From positions 1-14,625 of the forward strand of contig JBILNK010000106.1 of assembly GCA_044375105.1 (NCBI GenBank): a DNA stretch of 14,625 nt. Reading direction: 5' to 3'. The notes under the pieces were generated by a model, which worked only from the letters and a program-made list of their open reading frames with translations, was not told where the DNA came from and made no database searches. The position numbers and the translations under genes were made by a program. This document shows positions 1-10,012 of this stretch, one piece after another. This DNA is from JBIKLM01 sp044375105. GTDB lineage: Bacteria; Planctomycetota; UBA1135; GCA-002686595. The first letter of the stretch is position 1. Every line of letters starts with the position of its first letter.

Positions 1-154
1 GTTCCTGCTGCAGGATCGAGTTGCAGATCTCGATGCACTCGTTGCAGATGTAGATCCCGGGAGGCCCGGCGATCAGGCTCTGCACCTGATGCCGGGTCTT
101 CTCGCAGAACGTACAGCGCTCCACTTGGCGCCCGCGACCGGTGGTTCGGCTCAT
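1..154 (-). CDS. clpX: ClpX, ATPase subunit of ClpXP protease (N-terminal part)
   Basis: The first 51 residues of ClpX are present; the gene continues past the left edge. ClpX is the AAA+ unfoldase that recognises tagged cytoplasmic proteins and threads them into ClpP. What is visible is the N-terminal zinc-binding domain, with a CTFC pair (Cys14, Cys17) and a CNEC pair (Cys37, Cys40), the C4 zinc finger that dimerises ClpX and binds adaptors and substrates. The AAA+ domain lies outside the window. The ATG start fits the family's short tail before the zinc finger. It lies 9 bases after the clpP stop, so the two are probably co-transcribed. A purine run (AAGGGG on the minus strand) about 12 bases upstream is the nearest thing to a ribosome binding site. 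Identity rests on the zinc domain plus the tig-clpP-clpX order. Confidence 0.93.
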   Translation of the reverse strand, partial: MSRTTGRGRQVERCTFCEKTRHQVQSLIAGPPGIYICNECIEICNSILQQE

Positions 155-163
155 GCAGGCAGT

Positions 164-769
164 CTACCCCTTTTCCGCGGGGCGGGAGACCACGTGGTCG
201 ATCAATCCGAAGGCCCGGGCCTCCTCGGGGCTCATGAAATTGTCCCGGTCGCAGGCGGCCGAGAGCTCCTCCGGCGTGCGGCCCGAGTGGCCGGCCAGGA
301 TGCGCTCCAGGTTCTGCTTCATCTTGAGGATCTCCTTGACCTGGATTTCCATGTCCCGGGCCGTGCCCTGGGTGCCGCCCCAGGGCTGGTGGATCATGAC
401 CCGCGAGTTGGGCAGCGCGAAGCGCTTGCCCTTGGCCCCGCCGGCCAGCAGCACGGCGCCCATCGAGGCGGCCTGGCCGAGGCAGTAGGTGCAGACCTCG
501 GGCTGGATGAACTGCATCGTGTCGTAGATGGCCAAACCGGCCGTGACCGAGCCCCCCGGCGAATTGATGTAGATGTGCACGTCCTGGCTCTTGTTCATCT
601 TGTCGAGGAACAGCAGCTGGGCCATGACGATGTTCGCCACGGTGTCGTCGATGGCCGTGCCGATGAAGATGATCCGCTCCTCCATGAGGCGCGAATAGAT
701 GTCGTAGGCGCGCTCGCCGCGGCCGGTCTTCTCGACGACGTAGGGGATGGTGTAAGCGTGGGGCTCCAT
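164..769 (-). CDS. clpP: ClpP, ATP-dependent Clp protease proteolytic subunit
   Basis: A 201-residue serine peptidase of family S14, full length for ClpP. It forms the double-heptamer chamber that degrades proteins fed by ClpX or ClpA. The catalytic triad is complete with family spacing: Ser102 in QAASMGA, His127 in MIHQPWGG and Asp176 in DRDNF. The N-terminus (PYVVEKTGRGERAYDIYSRL) matches the usual start of the mature protein, and there is little room for a propeptide. The region 65-80 (HIYINSPGGSVTAGLA) forms the oxyanion-hole strand typical of the family. The ATG start is preceded by GCAGCCCCTCC, not a Shine-Dalgarno site. It lies between tig upstream and clpX 9 bases downstream, the canonical order. 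A candidate promoter lies 138 bases upstream, so clpP-clpX may be transcribed separately from tig. Confidence 0.97.
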   Translation of the reverse strand: MEPHAYTIPYVVEKTGRGERAYDIYSRLMEERIIFIGTAIDDTVANIVMAQLLFLDKMNKSQDVHIYINSPGGSVTAGLAIYDTMQFIQPEVCTYCLGQAASMGAVLLAGGAKGKRFALPNSRVMIHQPWGGTQGTARDMEIQVKEILKMKQNLERILAGHSGRTPEELSAACDRDNFMSPEEARAFGLIDHVVSRPAEKG

Positions 770-872
770 GGAGGGGCTGCGGCTCTCTCGGGGGATCGGG
801 CACTCTGCGCCGGGGTGGCGTCAGGGGTGCCCTTTGTGGGTCATGGGGGGGCGTGGTGCAAGCATCGGTCCC

Positions 873-907
873 CCGGCCCGCTCGGCGCTGGCATCCGAGC
901 GAGCCGG
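873..907. repeat. Imperfect 13-bp inverted repeat beside the clpP -10 box
   Basis: Left arm CCGGCCCGCTCGG (873-885) and right arm CCGAGCGAGCCGG (895-907) pair at 12 of 13 positions around a 9-base loop. On the minus strand the repeat begins at the last base of the candidate clpP -10 box, so its centre would fall roughly 10 bases inside the transcript. A repressor operator or a leader hairpin are both possible; the sequence does not decide. Confidence 0.5.
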
Positions 908-935
908 TTATCAGGAATGGGACGGCCCTGCGCAA
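907..935 (-). promoter_or_regulatory. Candidate clpP promoter
   Basis: On the minus strand TTGCGC (complement of 930-935) and GATAAC (complement of 907-912) are separated by 17 bases, a fair housekeeping-sigma match for a very GC-rich genome. CCCATTC (complement of 915-921) inside the spacer resembles the sigma-32 -10 element, which would suit clpP, but no good sigma-32 -35 is seen at the right distance. The predicted leader is about 130 bases long. Confidence 0.4.
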
Positions 936-1111
936 AACTTTCTGGTCGGCGCTCGCTGCTCGCCGGGCCCGGTCATGACCTGAGCCGAGCTGCGCCCGTG
1001 CTTCGAGGGCCGATCGGACCGTTCCCGGGGGCACCAGGCCCCAGGGGCGCGACCTGAAAACGCGCGGAGGCGCCCCCTCCCGAGTTCGAGGGGCAGCGCC
1101 TCTGCTGGCGC

Positions 1112-1132
1112 CAGCGCCCGGGCGGGGCGCTG
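1112..1132 (-). terminator. Hairpin downstream of tig, possible terminator
   Basis: CAGCGCCC (1112-1119) and GGGCGCTG (1125-1132) form a perfect 8-bp stem with a 5-base loop, 44 bases after the tig stop. No U-tract follows on the minus strand, so it is not a textbook intrinsic terminator. An overlapping 12-base palindrome, GCTGGCGCCAGC (1104-1115), offers an alternative fold. It may only pause polymerase or stabilise the 3' end of the tig message. Confidence 0.3.
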
Positions 1133-1175
1133 TGCAATGCCGCTCGGGGCCGACGGGGGCCGCGCCCAGGGGGGC

Positions 1176-2453
1176 TCAGCTCGGCAGCACGCGCGCGTGC
1201 TCGCGCAGGAACCCGCGCACCTTGCGCTCCAGCAGCTCGACCGAGAGCTGCTGCAGCAGGTTGTTTTTCTGGTAGTAGTCGCGCACCTCGTCGAACTTGG
1301 CGCGGTTCCTGAGCGCGATCTGGCGCAGCTCGTTGACCAGGTCCTGCTGGCTGACCGAGAGCTGCTCTTGCTCGCCGATGCGCTCGACCAGGAACAGGGC
1401 GCGCAGGGACTTTTCGGCCGCCTGGCGGGTGCTCGGCTGATCGGCTTCGATCTGGCGCTGGGCCTCCTCCGCGCTGACGCCGGACTGCTCCAGCTGCTGG
1501 CGGGCTTGGGCTTGACGGGCCTGGATCTGGGCCTCGAGCAGGCTCTCCGGCAGGGGCATGGGGTGTTGCTCGATCAGCTTCTCCATCAGCAGGGACTCCT
1601 GCCGCTGGCGCTCCTGGTCGGCCTTGGCGTGGAGCAGATGCTGGCTGACCGCAGCCTCGAGGCCGGCGCGGTCTTCGACGCCGAAGAGCTTTTGCAGGTC
1701 CTCGTCGCTGGGCTTCTTGAGCGCGTAGACCTGGGACAGCTCCACCTGGGCCTGGCCAGTCTGGCCGCGCATCTCGGCCTTCGGGAAGTCCTCGGGGAAG
1801 GTGATCGGTAGCTCGATCACGGCGCCGACCTGAGCGCCGACCAGGGCCGACTTCCAGGCCTCCGCATCGATGCCCTTGGGCGCCGCGCCGGGCTGGACGC
1901 GCACGCCATCGCGCTCGGTCAGCACCGCGCCTACGGCGGTCAGGGTCAGCTTGCCAACGCCCAGGCCGTCGACCGGCAGGCCGCCATCCCCGGCGGGCTC
2001 CGGATAGGCCTGCTGCAGGCGCACGTCCTCGAGGGTCTTCTCGATCTCGCCCTCCGCCAGGGCCGTGCTCTGGGCCTCTAGCTCGAGCCCGCGCAGCTCG
2101 CCCAGGGCGAACTCCGGCTTGAGCGGCAGCTTGAAGCTGTGGCTGAAATCGCCGCCCCTGGGCGGCTGGTCGATGTTGATGCTCGGGTGAACCGCCGGCT
2201 TGAGCTGCTCCTGCTGCAGGGCTTGCTCGTAGGCGCGGCGCAGGAAGTGCTCGACCGTGTCGCGGCGCACCGAGTCGCCGACCATCTTCTCGACCATCGT
2301 GGGCGGCACCTTGCCCGGTCGGAAGCCCTTGACGCGCACCTGGCGGCCGGCGGAATCCAGCCCCTGGCGATAGCGGGCTTCGAATTCCTGGGCGGGCACG
2401 TTGAAACGCACTTCGGCCTCGCACGGGCCGAGCTTCGAGACTTGGACTTGCAC
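1176..2453 (-). CDS. tig: Trigger factor, ribosome-associated chaperone
   Basis: A 425-residue trigger factor, close to the usual length of about 430. It docks at the ribosomal exit tunnel and shelters nascent chains. The N-terminal domain (1-120) carries the ribosome-binding signature GFRPGKVP at 43-50. Residues about 158-245 align with the FKBP-type PPIase domain and end in TFPEDFPKAEMRGQ, typical of the family. However, the aromatic residues usual early in that domain are missing (LTLTAVGA in place of a D-F-T-G type strand), so isomerase activity is doubtful. Residues 250-425 are the helical, glutamine-rich chaperone domain. The start is GTG, chosen because MQVQVSKLG matches the family N-terminus exactly. 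No Shine-Dalgarno site precedes it (CCCCCACCC). Placement upstream of clpP-clpX is the classical arrangement. Confidence 0.95.
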   Translation of the reverse strand: MQVQVSKLGPCEAEVRFNVPAQEFEARYRQGLDSAGRQVRVKGFRPGKVPPTMVEKMVGDSVRRDTVEHFLRRAYEQALQQEQLKPAVHPSINIDQPPRGGDFSHSFKLPLKPEFALGELRGLELEAQSTALAEGEIEKTLEDVRLQQAYPEPAGDGGLPVDGLGVGKLTLTAVGAVLTERDGVRVQPGAAPKGIDAEAWKSALVGAQVGAVIELPITFPEDFPKAEMRGQTGQAQVELSQVYALKKPSDEDLQKLFGVEDRAGLEAAVSQHLLHAKADQERQRQESLLMEKLIEQHPMPLPESLLEAQIQARQAQARQQLEQSGVSAEEAQRQIEADQPSTRQAAEKSLRALFLVERIGEQEQLSVSQQDLVNELRQIALRNRAKFDEVRDYYQKNNLLQQLSVELLERKVRGFLREHARVLPS

Positions 2454-2505
2454 GGGTGGGGGCGAGGTCAGGGGCGGCGGATCGGCCGCGCTCTAGGGGG
2501 CGAGA

Positions 2506-2535
2506 AGCATACTGGCGGAGGCCCGGCCGCACCAA
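2506..2535 (-). promoter_or_regulatory. Candidate tig promoter
   Basis: On the minus strand TTGGTG (complement of 2530-2535) and TATGCT (complement of 2506-2511) are 18 bases apart. Transcription would start near 2499, giving a leader of about 45 bases before the GTG start. The same TATGCT hexamer occurs as the candidate -10 of the M16 peptidase gene. This is a consensus match only. Confidence 0.4.
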
Positions 2536-2833
2536 GCGCCGGCGCCTGGCCCCGCCGCCCGGCGTGAGCCTTGGGACGCCGTCCAGCGGCCGGCCCAGCA
2601 GCCCGGCTGCCGACCCTCGATCGGCTCCAGTACGCCCCGCGCCACGCCCGGGGGCCGTTCCGAGCAGCCCCGGACCGGGCCGGAGGCCCGCTCTTCGATC
2701 TGGGGCTGCGCCAAGCGGGTACGGGCCGTCCGGCCAGCAACCGTTCCAGACGAGGCCCGGGGCCCGCTCTCTCGGCCGCTGCCAGCGCGCGAGACGCTCC
2801 CCCGGCTTGCCGGACGGCCAGACGAGAAGAGGC

Positions 2834-2843
2834 GGGGGGGGGG
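2834..2843. repeat. Ten-G homopolymer run
   Basis: Ten consecutive G on the plus strand, flanked by GGC on the left and CGGG on the right. It is the longest homopolymer I noticed in the window and lies in the gene-free stretch between tig and lpdA. It could be prone to slippage or to sequencing and assembly error. Confidence 0.85.
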
Positions 2844-3118
2844 CGGGTAATCGTCCGGCGCGGCAGCCCTGGGGCGTTGCGGGACGCCCATGGACGCGGG
2901 GCAAGCGATCCAACGAGGTCCTCTTGGCTGCGCGGGGATCGCGCCGCCGCAGCGCGGAATCGATTCAGCCGGGTTCGGCGCGGTCGACGCTGGGGGTCCA
3001 TGGAGGTCCACGGCGAGGAGCGGAGCCGACGCGCCTCGGGCAGAAACAGGCGCGCGCCCCGATCGGCCGGCAGCCGGCTGAACTCCTAGGCAGTGCTCAC
3101 GGCAGAGCCAAGCGGAGA

Positions 3119-3151
3119 TCGGGAGAGCCCGCGATCCTCGGGAGAGCCCGC
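3119..3151. repeat. Two tandem 14-bp hairpin-forming repeats after lpdA
   Basis: TCGGGAGAGCCCGC occurs at 3119-3132 and again at 3138-3151, a period of 19 bases. Each copy folds into a 4-bp CGGG/CCCG stem with an AGAG loop. The second copy ends two bases short of the lpdA stop codon, so both copies would be transcribed at the 3' end of the suc-lpd message. No U-tract follows. They may mark the 3' end of that transcript. Confidence 0.6.
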
Positions 3152-3153
3152 AA

Positions 3154-4557
3154 TCAGAAGTGGATCGCGCGCCCGGCGACCGCCAGGGCGGCTTCCTTGA
3201 GCGCCTCGGGCAGGGTCGGGTGGGCGTGGCAGGAGCGCGCCAGGTCCTCGGCGCTGGCGCCGAACTCGATCGCCACGGCGGCTTCGGCGATCAGGTCGCC
3301 GGCGCGCGCGCCGACGATGTGCACCCCCAAGATGCGGTCGGTCTCCGCGTGGGCCAGGACCTTGACCAGCCCCTCGGTCTGTCCGAGGGCGCGGGCGCGG
3401 CCGTTGGCCGCGAAGGGGAACGTGCCGCGCTTGTAGGGCACGCCGGAGGCTTCCAGCTCGGCCTCGGTGCGGCCCACGCCGGCCGCCTCCGGGTGCGTGT
3501 AGACCACCGCCGGGATGGCGTCGTAGTTGACGTGCCCATAGCCGGTGGCCAATGCTTCCACGCAGGCGATGCCCTCTTCTTCGGCCTTGTGGGCCAGCAT
3601 CGGCCCGGGGATCACGTCGCCGACCGCGTAGAGCCCCGGAACCGCCGTGGCGAAGTGGGCGTCGACGGGGATGCGGCCGCGGGCATCGAGCGCCAGGCCC
3701 ACCGTTTCGAGGCCCAGATCGTCCGTGTTCGGCACGCGGCCGACCGCCAGCAGCACGCGCTCGGCCTCCAAGGGCTCCCGTCCCGCGATGCGCACGCGCA
3801 CCCCGGCCCCGCCCAGCTCGGTGCCTTCGACGCGGGCCCCGAGCACGAACTCGAGGCCCTGCTTCTCCAGGGAGCGCTGCAGCCCCTTGGCGATCTCCGT
3901 GTCCATGCCCGGCAGGATCCGGTCGGCGTATTCGAGCACCGTGACGCGGCTGCCCAGGCGGCACCAGACCGAGCCCAGCTCCAGGCCGATCGCACCGGCG
4001 CCGATCACGATCAGCGAGGCGGGCACGCGCTCCAGCGAGAGGGCCTCCGTGCTGGTCAGCACACGCTCGCCGTCGACGGCCACGCCGCGCAGGGGCGCGA
4101 CCTTGGAGCCCGTGGCGATCAGGATGCGTTCGGCGCTGAGTTCGCGGGGCTCCTGGCCCTGCACCAGAACCTTCCCGGGACCGGCCAACCGGCCGTGTCC
4201 GAAAAAGCGCGCCACGCCGTGCTTCTTGAACAGCCCGGCGACCCCGCGCGTCAGACCGAGCACGGTCTTCTGCTTGCGCGCCATCAAGGCGGCCATGTCG
4301 ATGCGCGGCTGTGGCACCAGGATGCCGTGCTCGGCGAAGCCGTGGGCCGCCTGGTGGAACAGCTCGCTCGACTCGAGCAGCGCCTTGGAGGGGATGCAGC
4401 CGACCCGCAGGCAGGTACCGCCCAATTCCGGCTCCCGCTCGACGCAGGCGACCTTCAGCCCGAGCTGCGCGGCCCGGATGGCGGCCACGTAGCCGCCCGG
4501 ACCGGCGCCGATCACGATCAGGTCGAAACGGGACTCTTCAGAGGTGTGGGCGCTCAT
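3154..4557 (-). CDS. lpdA: Dihydrolipoyl dehydrogenase (E3)
   Basis: A 467-residue flavoprotein, standard length for E3. It reoxidises the dihydrolipoyl group on E2 and passes electrons through FAD to NAD+. Visible in order: the FAD-binding GAGPGG loop (17-22); the redox-active disulfide Cys49/Cys54 in GGTCLRVGCIPSK; the NAD-binding GAGAIG loop (186-191); a second FAD contact, AVGDVIPGPMLAHKAEEEG (311-329); and the dimerisation domain with the catalytic pair His446/Glu451 in HAHPTLPE. All key residues are present. The ATG start sits ten residues before the first strand. No Shine-Dalgarno site precedes it. It is the last gene of sucA-sucB-lpdA, 146 bases after sucB, so it most likely serves the 2-oxoglutarate dehydrogenase complex. 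It could also serve pyruvate dehydrogenase, since E3 is often shared. Confidence 0.97.
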   Translation of the reverse strand: MSAHTSEESRFDLIVIGAGPGGYVAAIRAAQLGLKVACVEREPELGGTCLRVGCIPSKALLESSELFHQAAHGFAEHGILVPQPRIDMAALMARKQKTVLGLTRGVAGLFKKHGVARFFGHGRLAGPGKVLVQGQEPRELSAERILIATGSKVAPLRGVAVDGERVLTSTEALSLERVPASLIVIGAGAIGLELGSVWCRLGSRVTVLEYADRILPGMDTEIAKGLQRSLEKQGLEFVLGARVEGTELGGAGVRVRIAGREPLEAERVLLAVGRVPNTDDLGLETVGLALDARGRIPVDAHFATAVPGLYAVGDVIPGPMLAHKAEEEGIACVEALATGYGHVNYDAIPAVVYTHPEAAGVGRTEAELEASGVPYKRGTFPFAANGRARALGQTEGLVKVLAHAETDRILGVHIVGARAGDLIAEAAVAIEFGASAEDLARSCHAHPTLPEALKEAALAVAGRAIHF

Positions 4558-4703
4558 CGTCGGCGGCCGTAGGGTCGCGTGGGCAGGCGGGGTGGGAGCG
4601 GGGCGCGCGGCGGGGCTGCGGCGCAGAACTCAGGGCCGCAGCCGGCCGGCGAGAAGGGGCCCGCAGGAGCAACCTTCGTCCGGGCGCGGCGGCGCGCCGG
4701 AGC

Positions 4704-5996
4704 TCAGACCTCCAGCAGCATGCGCGCCGGGTTTTCGACGCATTCCTTGATGCGCTTCAGGAAGGTCACCGCCTCGCGGCCGTCGACCAGGCGGTGGTCG
4801 TAGGTCAGGGCCACGTACATCATCGGCCGGATCACCACCTGGCCCTCGCGGGCCACCGGGCGGTCCTGGATCGCGTGCAGGCCGAGGATGCCGCTCTGGG
4901 GCGGGTTCACGATCGGGGTCGAGAGCAGCGAGCCGTAGATGCCGCCGTTGCTGATCGTGAAGGTGCCGCCGGTCAGCTCGTCGAGGCTGAGCTTGTTGTC
5001 CTTGGCGCGCTTGCCGAAATCGGCGATGGCCTGCTCGACCTCGGCGAAGGACAGGCGCTCGGCGTTGCGGATCACCGGCACGACCAGCCCCTTGCCGCCG
5101 CCCACCGCCACGCCGATGTCCTGATAGTGGCGATAGACGATCTCGTCGCCGCGCACCTCGGCGTTGACCGCCGGCACGAGCCGCAGGGCATCCACGGCCG
5201 CCTTGACGAAGAAGGACATGAAGCCCAGGCGGATGCCGTACTTGGCTTCGAAGGCCGACTGGTGCTCCTCCCGCAGGGCCTTGACCGCGCCCATGTCGAT
5301 CTCGTTGAAGGTGGTCAGGAGCGCCGCGTTCTGCTGGGCCGCCACCAGGTTCTGCGCGATCTTGCGGCGCAGCATCGACATGGGCACGCGCTCCTCCTCG
5401 CGCTGGCCGAGGGGCGCGCGGGGCGCGGCTGCGGCCTTGGGCGCGGCCGCGGAAGTCGGCCCGGCCGCAGCTTTGGGGGCCGGGCTCGCGGCCGCCGCTT
5501 GGACCGCCCGCTGCACGTCCTCCTTGAGCACCCGGCCGCCCGGGCCGCTGGCTTCCACTGCACTGGCCGGCGTGCCGGTCTCGGCCATCAGCCGCGCCGC
5601 GGAAGGCATCACGTGTCCGTTGCCGGCTGCGGCGGGCGCGCCGCTCGGTTTGGCCTGCGCTGCGGCGGGGGCGCTGGCCGCCGCACGCGGAGCCGCGGAC
5701 TGGGGCGCGGCCGTGGTCGCTGCGCCGGCGGCGCCGGCCCGCAGCACGCCGATGGCCTCGCCGATACCGGCCAGGCTGCCCTTGTGCTTGTAGATCTCTT
5801 CCACGACCCCGTCCGCCGGGGCGGGCAGCTCCACGGTGGCCTTGTCCGATTCGAGCTCGACCAGGATCTGGTCCTTCTTGACCAGGCTGCCGGGGGCGAC
5901 GCGCCAAGCCCCGACCTGCACTTCCGTGACGGACTCGCCGATCGAGGGGACTTCCAGGGCGATGCGCTCGCCCAGGCTGGTGGGGGCTTGGCTCAT
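4704..5996 (-). CDS. sucB: Dihydrolipoyl succinyltransferase (E2 of 2-oxoglutarate dehydrogenase)
   Basis: A 430-residue E2 that carries the succinyl group from E1 on a lipoyl arm and transfers it to CoA. The lipoyl domain (about 10-87) has the lipoylated Lys52 in ELESDKATVELPAPADG. A flexible Ala/Pro linker (88-125) leads to the peripheral E1/E3-binding domain (about 128-165, ending GPGGRVLKEDVQ). A second Ala-rich linker (167-195) precedes the catalytic core (200-430). The active-site motif DHRLVDG contains His401 and Asp405. VPSIGESVTEV at the N-terminus and YGSLLSTPIVNPPQSGILG in the core are typical of succinyltransferases rather than acetyltransferases. The gene lies 79 bases after sucA. 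The ATG start follows ATCCTTCGACC, with no Shine-Dalgarno site. Confidence 0.97.
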   Translation of the reverse strand: MSQAPTSLGERIALEVPSIGESVTEVQVGAWRVAPGSLVKKDQILVELESDKATVELPAPADGVVEEIYKHKGSLAGIGEAIGVLRAGAAGAATTAAPQSAAPRAAASAPAAAQAKPSGAPAAAGNGHVMPSAARLMAETGTPASAVEASGPGGRVLKEDVQRAVQAAAASPAPKAAAGPTSAAAPKAAAAPRAPLGQREEERVPMSMLRRKIAQNLVAAQQNAALLTTFNEIDMGAVKALREEHQSAFEAKYGIRLGFMSFFVKAAVDALRLVPAVNAEVRGDEIVYRHYQDIGVAVGGGKGLVVPVIRNAERLSFAEVEQAIADFGKRAKDNKLSLDELTGGTFTISNGGIYGSLLSTPIVNPPQSGILGLHAIQDRPVAREGQVVIRPMMYVALTYDHRLVDGREAVTFLKRIKECVENPARMLLEV

Positions 5997-6075
5997 GGTC
6001 GAAGGATCGTGGGAGCGGAGGGCCGGCCCCGGCAGGGGGCTGCCCCCCGGGACGGGCCAGCGGAGGCCGAAGAGG

Positions 6076-8949
<2,874 letters not shown>

Positions 8950-9082
8950 GGGCGGGCGGAGGAGCGGGCCGGGCGGGCGGCGCTCCCCCAGGAGGATAGG
9001 GCCGGGGATGGCCCGGAGTCTCCTGTCGGCCGGACCGGGAGCGGGGCATCTGCCTCGAACGGTCCTGGGCTACCTTCGGGAC
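8950..9082. promoter_or_regulatory. Divergent sucA / sirtuin promoter region (candidate)
   Basis: These 133 bases separate the outward-facing sucA and sirtuin genes, so promoters for both should lie here. On the minus strand TATCCT (complement of 8993-8998) could be a sucA -10, giving a leader of about 40 bases, but no good -35 stands 16-18 bases behind it. On the plus strand TACCTT (9071-9076) lies so close to the chosen sirtuin ATG that, if real, it would give a leaderless message. AGGAGG at 8990-8995 lies 12 bases before an alternative sirtuin start at 9008. No clear operator palindrome was seen. Confidence 0.3.
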
Positions 9083-9868
9083 ATGGCGAGCCCGAATCCC
9101 GGCCGGGAGCCCCGCCCGCCCGCTGGCCACGATCTGCGCTGGGGCCTGGGTCCCGCCGGGCGGCGGCCTTCGAGCTGGGTGGTCCTGACCGGAGCGGGCG
9201 TGTCCGCCGATTCCGGGGTGGCGACCTTCCGGGGCCTGGGCGGGCTCTGGGAGGGGCAGCGCATCGAGGACCTGGCCAGCCCGGAGGCCTGGGCCAGGGA
9301 TCCGGCCCGCGTCTGGCGCTTCTATCAGGCGCGCCGGGCGCAACTGCTCAGCGTCGAGCCCAATGCCGCCCACCGCGCGCTGGTGCGCCTCGAAGCGGCC
9401 TGCCGCGCCCGCGGCGAGGCCTTCACCCTGGTCAGCCAGAACGTCGACGACCTCCATGAGCGGGCGGGCAGCCGGCCGCTCTCCATGCACGGCCAGCTGC
9501 TCGAGCTGCGCTGTGAAGCCTGCGAAGCGATCGAGCTCGACCGCCATTCCCTGGACCCCGAGCGCTTCGTGCCCTGCGCGCGCTGCGGCCAGGCGCGTCT
9601 GCGGCCCAACGTGGTCTGGTTCGGGGAACAGCCCTTGCATCTGGCCGAGATCCGCACGGCCCTCGAGCAGTGCGACCTGTTCCTCTCGATCGGCACCTCG
9701 GGCCTCGTTTATCCGGCCGCCGGCTTCCTGGCCGAGGCCCGCGCCCACGGCGCCCTGACCTGGGTCAATTCCCTGGACGAGCCCGCCAACCTCGATCCCC
9801 GCGACCGCTTCCTGCCCGGCCGCGCCGCCGAGGTCGTGCCGCGCTGGGTCGACGCCTGGTTGTCCTGA
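9083..9868 (+). CDS. cobB: Sirtuin, NAD-dependent protein deacylase (SIRT5/CobB type)
   Basis: A 261-residue Sir2-family enzyme from this start. It removes acyl groups from lysines using NAD+, releasing nicotinamide and O-acyl-ADP-ribose. Seen in order: the NAD-binding TGAGVSADSG loop (36-45), QNVDDLH (119-125), the catalytic His136 in MHGQ, a zinc site with two Cys pairs (144/147 and 165/168), NVVWFGE (176-182) and GTSGLVYPAAGF (204-215). FYQARR places Tyr82 and Arg85 where class III sirtuins bind the carboxylate of succinyl- or malonyl-lysine, so desuccinylase activity is likely. Starts at 9008 (286 residues, behind AGGAGG) and 8948 are possible. I prefer 9083 because the extra residues are low-complexity and the core begins soon after it. 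The gene is divergent from sucA, whose product generates succinyl-CoA, and convergent with the thioesterase gene. Confidence 0.93.
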   Translation: MASPNPGREPRPPAGHDLRWGLGPAGRRPSSWVVLTGAGVSADSGVATFRGLGGLWEGQRIEDLASPEAWARDPARVWRFYQARRAQLLSVEPNAAHRALVRLEAACRARGEAFTLVSQNVDDLHERAGSRPLSMHGQLLELRCEACEAIELDRHSLDPERFVPCARCGQARLRPNVVWFGEQPLHLAEIRTALEQCDLFLSIGTSGLVYPAAGFLAEARAHGALTWVNSLDEPANLDPRDRFLPGRAAEVVPRWVDAWLS

Positions 9869-9880
9869 CCCCGCAGCGAT

Positions 9881-9931
9881 CGGCCGCGAAGCGACCCGAG
9901 CGCCGCCCGAGATCCGCAGCTTCGGCGGCCG
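9881..9931. terminator. Inverted repeat between convergent sirtuin and thioesterase genes
   Basis: CGGCCGCGAAGC (9881-9892) pairs with GCTTCGGCGGCCG (9919-9931) over 12 base pairs with one bulged G and a 26-base loop. It starts 12 bases after the sirtuin stop, where a bidirectional terminator would be expected. There is no U-tract on either side, so the role is inferred from position. Confidence 0.35.
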
Positions 9932-10012
9932 CTGGCCGACAGGGTCCTTGGAGCGGCGTAGGTCCCGGGAAGCGCGGAGCGACCCGGCGCGGGCCCGATG
10001 GCGCAACAGGGC

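Larger units (their letters stand above)
770..1175. other. tig-clpP intergenic region, no gene seen
   Basis: This 406-base gap separates the tig stop from the clpP start. Reading frames across it are arginine/glycine-rich, run into neighbouring genes out of frame and resemble no known protein. It holds the candidate clpP promoter, an inverted repeat next to that promoter and a G+C-rich hairpin after tig, described separately. Nothing else recognisable was found. Confidence 0.6.
2536..3153. other. tig-lpdA intergenic region, no gene seen
   Basis: About 620 bases without a convincing gene. The open frames here on both strands are strings of Arg, Pro, Gly and Ala, lack the strong G/C preference at third positions seen in the real genes, and match no family I know. 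I found no tRNA T-loop or acceptor pattern on either strand. The stretch contains several short perfect hairpins (for example CGGGCC-GGA-GGCCCG at 2676-2690 and a 6-bp stem at 2872-2889), a ten-G run at 2834-2843 and a tandem repeat next to lpdA. It must contain the end of the suc-lpd transcript, but no hairpin is followed by a U-tract. A decayed gene or an unrecognised small RNA cannot be excluded. Confidence 0.55.

Noticed and set aside
973..2913. Open frame of 646 codons on the minus strand overlapping tig
   Set aside because: It reads through tig in the wrong frame, is Arg/Pro/Gly/Ala-rich and matches no family. It is a by-product of high G+C leaving few stop codons.
2468..3089. Possible genes in the tig-lpdA gap (172-177 codon frames on both strands)
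   Set aside because: Weak third-position G/C bias, abnormal composition, mutually overlapping frames and no recognisable motif.
4558..4703. Separate promoter or terminator between sucB and lpdA
   Set aside because: Only short palindromes such as GGCGCGCC (4691-4698) are present, with no convincing -35/-10 pair or U-tract, so I assume read-through from sucB.
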